Positions 36,561 through 48,300 of a stretch of 64,000 nt of DNA are shown in pieces. Below the pieces are notes generated by a model. The model was not told where the DNA came from, did no database searches, and was given only the letters and a program-made list of their open reading frames with translations. The DNA comes from Certhia americana (taxonomy: Eukaryota; Chordata; Aves; Passeriformes; Certhiidae), in NCBI GenBank assembly GCA_018697195.1, contig CM031878.1, positions 67,449,331 through 67,513,330 of the forward strand, in the 5' to 3' direction. Numbering within the stretch: the stretch's first letter is position 1; the number at the start of each line of letters is the position of its first letter. Made by a program: the position numbers and the translations under genes.

Positions 36561-37554
36561 GGCAGAATCTGAAGTACAAATTATTTCCATTATTTCCAGT
36601 TTTATTTCCATGACAATAATTAGCAGAAAAAAGCCCCTTTTAAATTTTTTTTTTTTCTCAAATTACCAAGCTCTCAATATCATCAGAATTGCATGCAGGA
36701 TTCCTATTTAGCTTTGAGATAGAAATTGATGGGAATTATATGATTTTTTTGCCTGCTGAAATTCTGATTTTCACTTTTTTCCAGATATACACAGCATTCC
36801 AATAGCTTTGTAAATTCATGCCAATAATGTATGCGCAAATAATTGCAGCAATAAAATTACTATAGATTAAAATCTTAAAGTTATAAAATGTAATAAAATA
36901 AACTAAATACAAGTTAAATACACCAACCACTGTGATTCTTAGCCAGCATGAAAATTCATTATATTTAGTAGGACTGCTGGTAAGCTCCAGGACTGATCTT
37001 CAGTATTTCCAGAATCTACTCCAATGTTAGTGTGCAGATTACAGAGAGCATGACTTTACAGTCTTTGCAATTAACATGAATTAGAGGTTAAAAGCATTGA
37101 ATATACATTTTTTTAAAATTCAAGTATAGCAAAAATCAATGGAATTTAACAGAAAATTGCTGCTAAGCTTCATTTTAACTCAATATGTAGGTGGGTTTTA
37201 TTCAAGTTTTGTTTTGATTTCCTTGGGTAAGCCCTTCATGTCATTGTCATAGACTTTCATATTAAACAAAGAAGTTTAATTAAGATTAAATTCAGCTGAA
37301 GGGAAACAAAGTGTGGACTACGTACCATCAAGTTTCAGACAGGGAGTCCTCAGTGAGCATCAGAAAACATACCTACCTTTGCCATTTTCTTTACATTTTC
37401 TGGTGTATCATCTGCCCCAATATAGTCTCAACCACAGATGTATAGAAAAACATTACTATTGTTATTTGTAATAGTTGTAAATGCTTTTTGTTTCAGAAGG
37501 AAAGATAGAAGGATTCATACAACACATTTTACACTATCCATATGGGTTTTTATG
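36561..37554. other. AT-rich unique sequence
   Basis: No gene or repeat recognised except a T-run at about 36646-36657. Confidence 0.55.
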
Positions 37555-37960
37555 CTGGATTATAGAATCACAAAATATCTCAAATTGGAAGAAACTCATA
37601 ATGGTCAGCAAGTCCAACTCCCTGCTCTTCACAGTGCTACGTAAAATTAAACTATAAGAGGAGCATCCAGAGGTTCCGTCAACTCTGTTAGACCTCTGAC
37701 CACTTCCCTTGGTAGGCTGTTCTAGTGACTGACCACCCTTTGGGTTCAGAACCCTTGTCTCTACAAGATCCCCTCTATCATCAAGGAAATCCACAACTCT
37801 TCCTAATTCAGAATCATCATCAAACTAACTTACTGTATGTTTGACTCCTGCATCTAGATAACTTATAAAAGGTACTAATAAGCACTGGCCCTAGCATTGA
37901 GCCCTGTGAAACTATGATCAACTATTTCTTGATTTTTCCATCCATTTGAAGTTTTGTTTG
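37555..37960 (-). mobile_element. CR1 LINE fragment, minus strand
   Basis: The plus strand reads 'tatagaatcacaaaatatctcaaattggaagaaac', 'agtccaactccctgctc', 'gaggagcatccagaggttccgtcaactctg', 'gaccacttcccttggtaggctgttctagtgac', the reversed 3' UTR of a CR1. After about 37800 the sequence jumps to ORF2-derived sequence ('ggccctagcattgagccctg'), suggesting an internal deletion. No intact frame. Confidence 0.8.
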
Positions 37961-38079
37961 CTTCACCTCTGTTTAGGTTACTTTCTTGATTTGTGGATTT
38001 TTAAAAAAAAATCTTTAAACATTTGTGAATTAACAGTCACTTGCACTGCATGGTAGGTATACAGACAAACTGTTTTGCA

Positions 38080-38129
38080 GAAAATTTAAAAAAAAAAAAA
38101 TAAAAAAAAAAAAAAAATAAAAAAAAAAA
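38080..38129. repeat. Interrupted poly(A) tract
   Basis: A-runs with single T interruptions over about 50 bases. Confidence 0.85.
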
Positions 38130-39832
38130 CCAGAATGCGGAAGTTTTCATTCATTTTTCTATGGATCAAATATACCAGACAATTCATCAATCAAAATGAA
38201 CAGAAAGATCACCAGAAACGTAAAATCCATCACGTAAAATATCACCCAAGGCATGTATTTCAGTGCTTCAGTGGCATTACCACTTGAAAGGCTTTTTGCT
38301 GATTTCTACCTTGACCTTTTTCCATCTTTCAATCTAAGCTCATTAGCACTCTCCATGGAAGAGAGAGCAAGCCATTCTTTTCGTTTAAGCAAGCACACTT
38401 CTAATTATATAAGTAATTGGCTCTCAGTGTTTTCCTAACCTTTTCTTGAAGATAAACATTTACAGAACTTTCAATCCTTTCTTGCAGGCCACATTTGCTC
38501 GCACATTGTCCTCTTCTGGAATCAACTCAATTTATCTATGATTCTCCTTACATGCCCATACCCAGATGCTCCTTTGGTAAAAGATCACACATTTTTCTCA
38601 GGAAGAAATATTGTCACCTGTTTGTGTTTCTGTTGCATGAGATAAAAACGAAATTTTCCTTAATAGCACCCACCCTGTACTTGTGGAGTTCCTCTGTCAA
38701 CATATTACCTTGTCCCTCTCTTGCATTTCATCTTAATTTCTCCCCAGATCATTGCATAATATTTTATTCTCCTACATTTAGTCATCTCCAAATGTCAATA
38801 AGAGTTTTTAAATTCCATGAAAATCTGAAGAGCCTTAAACTCTTTATGGAACCACAAAAGATACATATAGTCACATATAGTTGCTATACTCACCTCTTTT
38901 CATTTTTTAGCAATATTTTCATTTTTTAACCCTTTTAGGCTCCTATATTAACCCATGTGAAAAGCTGGTGGCATTAACTGTATTTCCCCTATCTACACGT
39001 CTTTTTACCTTACTATAACTTGGTTTGACTTACTTTGTTCTTAATAAATCCAGGCTAGCTACTCTTTCTTCCTTATTTTTCTAAATCTCAAAGTCTAGAA
39101 CTGAACTAGCTCATTAGTCCATGTTTCCTGAATCTCCGTTTTCTACATAGAAGTTAGTATTAGTTAGTCCACTTACCACTTTTCTAGCACTCTTGTTGCA
39201 CAGCAGTATTCCACCTTTTCTCAAAGGCAAATTACATCCATTCTGAAATTGCTTAGGCAACATCACGAAGCATGCTATTATAAAGTTTATCTGACCAGAC
39301 AATTTGAAAACATCTAATTTATCTAAGTGATCTCTTATCTGTCTTTTCCAGAGTTCAGCTTGAAACCTTTGTCATCAGTATTGTGTTAGCCATCTGCTCC
39401 TGACTGATCTTTTTGTGAAGAAGACTAAAGACTAAATGTAACAAGGCTTATATATACAACACGTGATGGTTGGAAAGGCTTTTCCTTTCCCTTCAATTTC
39501 CTTTTACCAGTAATGGATTTGTGGAACTTGTAATTAACTCATTTTAAAATGCTTTCCTTTTACCTTTGACATTTTCTGCTACTTAACCTCATTTCGTACC
39601 TCGACTTTCCAACTTTGTTACTCCATATTCACATTGTACTTCTTTTCCATCAGACTGATAACTGTCAACTAGGTAACCAAGTTTTCATTTTTTTAGTCAC
39701 TCCTTGAAGTCAGTAAAGCTGGGCTTATTTATTCTACCTCACTGTTCTATTCTATCTAGTTTTCTTTCTGTGTTACCTTAAATAACAATTCTGAGAGCTA
39801 ACTGAAATCTGTTTTCTGGAAGCCCACAATCT

Positions 39833-39838
<6 letters not shown>

Positions 39839-39880
<42 letters not shown>
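39839..39880. repeat. (GT)21 microsatellite
   Basis: Twenty-one uninterrupted GT units. The overlapping plus-strand open frame begins inside this Cys-Val-coding run and is not supported as a gene. Confidence 0.97.
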
Positions 39881-39885
<5 letters not shown>

Positions 39886-39978
39886 TCTTCTCTTCCCAAA
39901 GATCACAAAATCTTAGTTTCAGTCACTTTCAGTTCAAAACCTCACACAGTTTCATCTTTGATTTCCCTCTCTACTTAT

Positions 39979-40010
39979 TCTTTAGCAAAAGAAATCTTTA
40001 GCAAAAGAAA
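39979..40010. repeat. Perfect 16-bp tandem duplication
   Basis: TCTTTAGCAAAAGAAA is present twice head to tail without a mismatch. Confidence 0.9.
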
Positions 40011-42859
40011 TATTTCACCTATCAGTTCCTGTATTATGTTGGACAGTCTGGGTCTTCACTTGGACTTGTTAAGATCTTCCACTGAACAGTTTTTTGCCTG
40101 GTGCTTTCTACATTTTTTTGACATAAATTATCACCCATACTTCTACCATGTAAGTCTGCATTTTCTACCATAGACTTTGAACAAGACTAACTCCACATGT
40201 ACTCAAAACCTCAGGGCAAGTATATTGTCTTCCTTATGTTCAAGATCACACTTTTTTTCTGCCTGAGCAAAATATACACAGGAATACCAGCATTCTAGTG
40301 ATGAGAAATGCCACAAAACCCATTATACTAATTAAAAGTGTTTCTGATTAAGATTTTCAGCTTCTCCTGTTTTAAACCCACATTGTTTCACTTAAGTGCT
40401 GACAGATATGTTTTTTTTTTTACTTTTATTAGCTTTCTTGAAAGAGTATATTTAATTTTGCTCTCTTATCTAAAGACCATTTATGATCAGACACTGTTTC
40501 TTCTTACATCCTTGCCTCTTGATATTCACTTAATTAGTAGGTCAAAGTGTAGAGGTGGTTTCTTCCTATGTTTAGGTAAATCCCTTCTTGTCCAGTAGCC
40601 CATGTGTAGTAGCCAGAAATTTTATACTTTCTTTTGAAAAATACCAGTATAATCAATGTTACTCAAATATCTGAGTTCAAATTACATTGGTTAATTGGGC
40701 AAAATACATTGGTTAAGGGGCAGGGGGTTGTGCTTCATTTTTTAAACAAGGCCAGGAGAATTTAAAGGAATATCTCTGTTTACCTTTCAAGTAAGCATAC
40801 GGGAACATTTTAGCCTTATTTCTGCATTCAGTTATAAGAAGGTTCCCTAGAACCTCTTTTCTTTTTTTTCTAAATTCAGTAAAACCTGAAAATAATCCTC
40901 CTCTGTGATTTGATTGTTCCACAGTTGCCTACTTCACAACTTGTTAACCCTTCTTTGAAGCAGCTGGTTTCTGAGATCCTTGGATGCAGTGCACTAGAGC
41001 AGCTAGAACCCTGATGCAGTAATTTGAACAATTCTTTTCTGATGCTCTTTAGCCTTTTTTGTCCATTCTCTCACTAGGGCCCCAGATGTTGCTCTTAAGG
41101 CTAGGTACCAAGCAATTAAGTATTACACATTCATCAGTTTTTAGACAAGATGCTGAAGCTCTCAAGTAGTGATCAGGTGAGTACCTAGGTACTATTCGTC
41201 TGATGTGCAGACTACAAGGAAACTCCACTGCAGCAAGAACTGGCAGCTGTGCACCAGCAGAGGGGTAAGTGATAGGCCCTCCACAAAGCAGAAGTGGAAA
41301 AGAAACAAACACACTCACATGAAAAGCATGTGAGACTGCAGGAAACACAGATGAAAATGTCACATACTAGATATGATTACCATAAATCGTGAAAGTCTCA
41401 TACACCAAATGAACCAATATCTCAAGGCATTTCAGAGTCCCTAAAGCACAGGAAAAATGTCTACATCTGCACTGCTGAAGTGATCAAAGTATTTGATTAA
41501 GATGGCAGGGATGACAATGAAGAATAAAAACAAGAAGAAAACTGCTTCAGAGAACATTGGGTGCTGTAAAGTCTCCATGTCCTAACTGAAATTATAAAAT
41601 CTCCACTTCTCTGACAGTTCTAGAGGAGCATACAAGAATTTTTTACTATGTTATTATGCTGCACATTAAACTAAAACCTAAAAATATCAATACTTCCTGA
41701 AACCACTGAGTATAAGTAACCTCTATCTTAAGAAAACTACAGTTCTAGATTAGTACTTATGACTCGTGCATTAAGTCTGTTTTTTCTCAATTTCTCTTTT
41801 AACCTGATTTACATACTGTGTTGGGAAAAACAGCAGCTGCACAATACAGCCTCAGTAGCAGAAAATTTTTACAATTTTTAAAAGGCTTGCTTTTTCTCAT
41901 AAAATTCTTAAAGCCAGTACACTTTCAAGAACAAGCAGTAACAGATGTTACAGATGACAGGAAAAGAAGCCTTTGTCCAAGGAAGCACAGGAATAGTTCT
42001 GTGACCGAAATCCATCTCATATGTGTACCATCAAAACTAGGCACTTAAGTTTTAAGAAAGTGTTTTCAGAAGTCCTATGCGCTGTTTTATGTATTGCTTT
42101 TTGAGCTTCATTCCTTCTCACCAGCCCAAGATTTTACCCCTAGAATGCCTGGAAAGAAACCTATTTAAAAAAAAAAAACAAAACAAAACTCAGAATACCT
42201 TATTCTATATTTATGTGCTACTATTTGTACTGCTAACTGGTTTCTCTGTTAAAAGAATCAGGATGGTGTCTGACTTAGAGCAGTAGCAATTGCCTGCTTG
42301 CATGGGGAAAAATGTGGTGGAGTTCACAAAGGGTAAATGGGCATAAGAGGTATCTCCTGTAAAGGACCTGGTGGCAATTAATATCAGATCTACGGCCTCT
42401 GCTGAGGAATGGACACGTGAGCTTCATCTGGACTTTACACAATTAACACAGCGAGCAAAATTGATCTTGTCTGTGTTTTCAACAAATACAGAACATCAGG
42501 CTTCTCAGCATAAGTGGACTGAATTGGTATTAAACTCCATGTACAGCAATTATCCCATAAATTAAAAGATGTAATGGGCAGTGGCACATACCCTAGAGAA
42601 TTCTAGAGAGAGAAAAGATTAAGGATTTGTGTTTGTCAGACACCAAAATGTAGTAAGAGACAGTGTCTGACCTCTAAGGAACTTCCATGTTCTTTGAATG
42701 GGACTGTTACAACCTTCTAGAAATGTAATTCAAAATCTTCAACTGAGCTGTAAACATGAATTCTCAAAATCTGGTGTTCTTGAACTTGTTATCCTAAAGG
42801 AATTATCTCAGTTGCTGCAGCAGCACATTTCATAAAATGTCTCAAGTAAATAAAGCACT

Positions 42860-43600
42860 TCTTCATTGCAAAAACAGGTTATAGAATATGCAGACACTCC
42901 TACCACAGCCTATAATTTGCATGACATACCTTCTCATGTTGATGAGAAACAAATCAAGCCTGCAAGTTTCTCTTCTGCTGCCAACTATTGTGAAGAGCCA
43001 AATTTTGTTTTCCTTTTGTTAAACCAAAATTGTCCTTTAGTCTCCCAGTTTCTTAATTGCATGAGAATTCAGTACATACCACAGAATGAAAAAGAGAGAC
43101 CAACAGGTAAGCCCTGTGTTGCAAACCAAATTGGAGAATGTCGGCTGACCTCTTTGTGACCTGTAAGCAGTTCCTAGCTTGTGTTGATTATAAAACCTGG
43201 GGAGAAAAATAATCAAGAATGTAGGATTTTACCATTTTCTTTAGGAGCTCATTTCTGTAGGTACAGCTTGACTGGAGTTACACCTCTGAGCCATAGGAGG
43301 AAGCAAAAATTGAGATCAAACTCTCACTGGAATCCTACCAGCCGCACCGAGGAAGAAATGCCGTGGACTAGGTCCGTGAGGTGTTCATGATCTCTGTGTG
43401 GATTGTCATCATCATGTTTATTCTCTGTTAATAACAGCTCCTACAGGCAGGTAAGAGCTGAATGAAGTGAGCCAGGCAGCCCACTCTGGTCACCAGGGTA
43501 AGAAATATCACCAGCTGAAAACACAAGAGTACCACACAGGAGGGTTTTCCAGTTCCAGCTGGACTGTCAATACAGAGCCATTTGTGCTGAAAGACCAGGT
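42860..43600 (+). other. Splice-signal-rich patch, possible non-coding or decayed exons
   Basis: Several near-consensus plus-strand splice sites cluster here: donors ACAG then GTAAGC (about 43107), GGCAG then GTAAGA (about 43450), CAGG then GTAAGA (about 43498) and CCAG then GTAAAT (about 43596), with acceptors such as CCATTTTCTTTAG (about 43242). The stretch 43330-43380 holds four CpG dinucleotides in otherwise CpG-poor DNA. The 97-codon frame at 42866-43159 and 69-codon frame at 43181-43390 have no recognised domain. A spliced long non-coding RNA is one reading; chance is another. Confidence 0.3.
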
Positions 43601-44570
43601 AAATTCCCTATATCTTCTAGATCACTACATCATCTTTTTTTTGGGTTTTATTCTGACAACACAGGAGGCTTCACAACTGAGAACGGGTTTCATTAGCATC
43701 ACACAATAAATGGCAATCACGAATTTTCCATCAGCTTTGTGATAGCAAATTAAATTAGTTCATACCATTGATCAGAGCTTAAAATGCTGCCTTGTGAAAT
43801 TATTAACTCTTTTTTAAAAAAACAATTGGTGACATTTTAAAATCATTTTATGTCCCAGAGAAGCTGGGATCTATTTCTATGTGAACTCTTTTATTAATTA
43901 TAGCTAAACACAATTCAAAACTTCTTTAACTTTAAAAAAAACCCAAACCCAAATACAGATGATTGACCCCCATGAAGTTCAAACTGAGCAATGTAAATCT
44001 TTATAAAATGTCAGTAGGAATTAATTTATCAGTGGGGGAAAAAATACATAATATGGTAGAGCCTGGGGCATTAGGGAGAAGACTGTTTCCCTCACTTGAG
44101 ATTTTAAATCTATATCATTGAGTCTTTCAGAAAAGGAAAATGATTTCTTTTGTTCTTACTATCTTACTTTGTATTTTCCTTCCAGGAAAAAAAATTAAAT
44201 ACAAGGTCTTCAACTTCCTTAGGGAAAAAAAAAAAAAAAAAAAGAAAAGAAAAAAAAAAAAAAAAAAGAAAGAAAGAGAGGGGAAAAAAAAGAAGAGTGC
44301 ACTGGCACTGTGATAGTAGTCCTACTGGGAATTGCTGATTAAGAGTTTTCTTTGAAATAGATTTTAATTTAGATATCTAGAGGAGATTTTGTGAAATCCA
44401 CTTGAAGTCTGATATCTCTACCTCAAAAAAGATGCAATTTTGCTGGACCCTGAAATTGCAAAGATTTTCATTTCCACCCATTAGACAATAACACTATAAT
44501 TTATCCTGTCATTCCAAATCTGCTTTAAAAAGTGCAATCTTCGCATGTAGTCCTTCTTCTTCTGTCAAAA
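43601..44570. other. AT-rich unique sequence
   Basis: Contains the purine run at 44225-44295 and no supported gene. Confidence 0.55.
44225..44295. repeat. Purine-only A/AG-rich tract
   Basis: About 70 bases of A with scattered G on the plus strand. It produces a Lys-rich false frame. Confidence 0.9.
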
Positions 44571-45300
44571 TTGCCAGTGTGAAATTAGAAGGAAGGAAGA
44601 GTGTTGTCACGGTGACAACAGTTTGACACCTTATTGTACAGTGGTCTGGATAAGTGAGTCAGCCTGAGCGAGCAACACGATCGCAATGGAATGTCTTGTG
44701 CACATGCACACATTTACACACATGCATTGCCTGTCCAGCTCCAACATATAAACAAACCACTTTACAACAAGATGTCAAATTACAGTTGCAATGACATTTT
44801 GCTTTCTAAAGAACTTCCTCACCAAGAGCATAACAGAGGGAGCGTAGCACTCAAGTCTCAGCTCTCCTGGTGATGTGCAATTGAAGCAGTCCATACGCAC
44901 TTGAGCCCTCATTCCAGGAACAGTTGTAAATTGTGTTCTCCCAAGCATCTCATCTGACATCAGGCTTCTCAGCATCTCAGTCCTCCTTCTCAAGGCTGAA
45001 TGATGTCTTGTGCTGCCAATCGATCTTTGAAATGTACAGACAGACATGGCAGTGAAGAGATTCCCTTTCTGAAAAAAGGAAACCTTGCAAAGGATGCTGT
45101 GGTTCCAGGCAAACAGAAACCAGCAGAGATATGGCTAAGCTCACTGGCACCTGATAAAGTATGCAAAACCAAGACAATCCCACCAGCACCCACTGGAAAA
45201 TTCCTGCATGAGAAGAACAAAGCAAGGGAACCACTGAGAGAGGACTTTATCACTACTGCAGAGTGTCTGACAATTTGCTAATGAACCTTGCCTAATAGTT
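44571..45300 (+). other. GC- and CpG-richer block, possible regulatory region or untranslated exon
   Basis: This block has higher GC and several CpG sites (for example 44668-44685). It contains the palindrome and AP-1 site listed separately and a 93-codon plus-strand frame (45000-45281, Lys/Pro-rich, no known domain) after an acceptor-like 'ggcttctcagcatctcag'. Nothing identifies a gene. Confidence 0.3.
44602..44661 (+). promoter_or_regulatory. X-box-like palindrome with nearby AP-1 site
   Basis: TGTTGTCAC-G-GTGACAACA at 44602-44620 is a perfect 9-bp inverted repeat with a one-base centre, similar in outline to the X-box palindromes bound by RFX factors but with a different half-site spacing. 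A consensus AP-1 site TGAGTCA lies at 44655-44661 and reads on as TGAGTCAGC, a half-MARE. Regulatory use is inferred only. Confidence 0.35.
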
Positions 45301-48300
45301 TCCACCACAGGAAATAAATGTGAAGTTCAAGTTACAGGCACATCCATTACTGGTGGCACCCCAAACTACCAGTGAGGGACCACTGGAAATATGGCTGATA
45401 ACCAGCCTTTTCTCTCTTCCTGCCTCCCATGGATGGAGAAGGAGGAAAATAGTGTAGAACAAGGATACTTAATTTTATAATGTGGCTTTAGGCCCAGATT
45501 CATTCTCTCTGTCTAAGTGCTTAATGAAGCAACTAAATCATCCTAGCTTTCCTCCAAAGTCAATATAGGAAAACAATGGGCAGAATTTCCTGCTATATTA
45601 AAGCTTTACCCAAAGGCAATAAGACACCTGTTGTCAGTATCTTGGTGAAGCACGAACTGATTGGGCCAAAACCCGTTACTACTTACTTCAAGAACAGAAT
45701 ATTCTGTTCACTTTATTGTTCAGTGATCTACACAAGCCTGAATTTAAGCATGTTACTCAGGCTTTCTTCAACTCAGAAATAGCTAAGAAATACATGAAAC
45801 TATCTACTAATATTATGAATATTTCAGCTATATCTCTGGGATGGATCTGTACCAAAGTTACTGGAAAGACAAAGGAACATCTTGTGAGTTTGAATGTAGA
45901 GTTCAGCTAGGTGTGCCGCTATCGAATTGTGTTTCTCGGTATGAAAACCTTAAATTCTATCTTTGTGTTTCCAGTTAGACTTCATCTAATGTCTGTTCTC
46001 TTATTGCAATAAATTAAATTTTCACTTTAATTATTACAAATTTAGAGGTAGGGTATTGGATCGTGTTATTAACAGTAAATTCATTATGATTTATAAATTA
46101 AGCATTATGCATACGCATATAAGTGAGTACTCTTTCGGAATCATGTATGCTTGTTATGTGTAATATATAAACAGATTAGAACAGCTGTGAACTCAATGGA
46201 ACATTCAGTTAAAAATATGTCCTGAAAGTATGACTTCTGTTCAAATAAATTTTGGGGGAAAAATCCTTCATAAGCAGAATTACATTAGAAAGTCATTTCA
46301 GGAGAAAAAAAACAAAGCTTACTAAAACTATGCAGTGACACACCAGATACAGTCACCTGGCACCTTAAAATTAGGAAAAACTGTGATTTCACACCCTTGG
46401 TAACCATTCATATGAAAAAAAAATCTCACCAATACTTTCTGGAATCTGTGATTGGCAGTATTCTTGTGTAAAGTTAGTGTAACCTTGGAAATGTCTCTGG
46501 GTGTTAATTATTATAAAGAGCAATTGCAAAAAACAAAAAGGACAAAGAAGTATAGGCCTATATTTCTTTAAGAAAGTTGTCCTTGATCTTTTTATTCAAG
46601 TTGAATTTCATATGAACTTCCTTCCAGATTTTCTCTGCACTTGACAAAATGGAAAATTATCCTTTTTGACCTTCATTGTAGGTACTTTTAAAGGAGATAA
46701 AAGAGTTTTGACAATATGGCTGCTCATTCTCCCAAACAAATTGTACCACTTCTTTCCACTGCTCCTGCTACACCCCTGTGAGGAGGAGCTGGGGTTAGGC
46801 TCATGCAACATTGCCATCTGGTGATGAAGTGCTTTCATTACTCTGTGAGCATGTTAGACAGTGCTTTACAAAGAGAAAACCAGACAAGATGGCTACTTCA
46901 CTCACCCATGACTGACCACCTTTGAATACTCAGTAGGGAAGATAAGGGATTGCAGAAAAATGGGCAATGTCCCTTTAAAAAATGTTTTCTTGTATATAGT
47001 TCTTATCACCCACTACAAGAAATTGCTCTATGTTCTCACTCTGTGAGAAGGTCCAGTTGCATCTGTTGCATTGTGCAGTGAAAAAAAAATTCTGCTGGTT
47101 TTAAACCGATAAACATACTTTGCATTAGTGTTTTAGTGACATAGAGCAGAATGAAAAAGAGAAAGGACTATCCCTAGAATCAGAATCACAGTTTAAAGAA
47201 AAAAGAATTGTTGTTATTGCACTAAAACAACTGCTAGAAATCTGAAAAGCAAGCAATAACTTGCTTTTTTTTTTTTCTTAATCCTAGAAGAATTAATGTT
47301 GGTAAATTTCATAACTTGACGTTATTAGGCCACTGTACAGAAAAATAAAAACATGAAAATAATTTTTTTGCCTATATATAAGTCACTAGAAATGAGTGTC
47401 AATAATCCATATCAACACCTTGTCAAGCCTGCAGCATCATTTGTTATACCCAGGGAAGAGTACATAAAAGTGATAACAAGTATGAAGATGTATGCATACA
47501 GTACAAACCCCCTTTTACAATAAGTGACAAAAAATGTGTACAGTCATGCAAAAAAAGCATTTGAGTTGCAATTTCTGAGGTAAGATAAAGCTTTAGGTTC
47601 ATGTCTGCCAGTGTCCCAGTAAGACTGGAGCAATTCCAGTTAATTTTGATGGCCAGCCAGAATTCAGAAATAATCAAACTCACACGAATGAAAATCTGCT
47701 GAAGACAAGACATGGCTTCTCTACCAAATTTAGTTTTTTTCTGGACAGACAAATAGCTAGGATACCAGTAGGGATGAGTTGTCATAACCCTACACATTGA
47801 AAAGAGCAGGGGTAAATGCAGCGGAGGAGAGAGGAACAATTGTAGTCAGGGTGAGTTTAGGAGAGAAATTCTCAGATTACTTCCAGTTAATTGTGTCTGT
47901 GGAATACAGGAAAGAAAGAACAATTTTTTACCAAATTCTAGCTAAGGAACTGATTATTTTCTCTCATGCCTGGAGACATGAATCAGTTGAAGCTACAGAA
48001 CCTTCTAATGATGGAAATGGAGACCTTCTTTTAAAGTCTGGTATAAAAATTCTATTTACACCAAAAAACCTCCCTAGTGTACTTGCAAAGTGTACCCTTA
48101 TTCATTATATATATTTAAAATCATATGAAAATGAATATACTGTAAAGCAAGTGGAGATCCTTTCACATACCCTCGTGATGTAAAGGTACAACAAGCAGTT
48201 CTTAGAATCTTGGTATCTTACATCAGAACCGTAGGGTATTTAAGAGAAGCCACTGCAGGATGCCCTTGTAGCACTGCCATTTTATTTGCCTTAGAATTAT

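Larger units (their letters stand above)
37961..42859. other. AT-rich unique sequence with simple repeats
   Basis: No gene is supported. Contents are an A/T-interrupted run (38080-38129), a GT microsatellite (39839-39880) and a perfect 16-bp tandem duplication (39979-40010). The longest open frame (144 codons, 38495-38929 plus) has no recognisable domain and no convincing splice boundaries. Confidence 0.55.

Noticed and set aside
38495..38929. 144-codon plus-strand frame
   Set aside because: Phe/Ser/His-rich with no domain, no splice or promoter support; consistent with pyrimidine-rich chance sequence.
43378..43430. Short hydrophobic reading suggestive of a small membrane protein
   Set aside because: A stop codon lies seven codons upstream of the initiating Met in frame and the sense run is very short; needs a frameshift to extend.
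47444..48183. 131-codon minus and 128-codon plus frames
   Set aside because: No conserved domain seen; weak or no bounding splice sites; composition typical of AT-rich chance frames.
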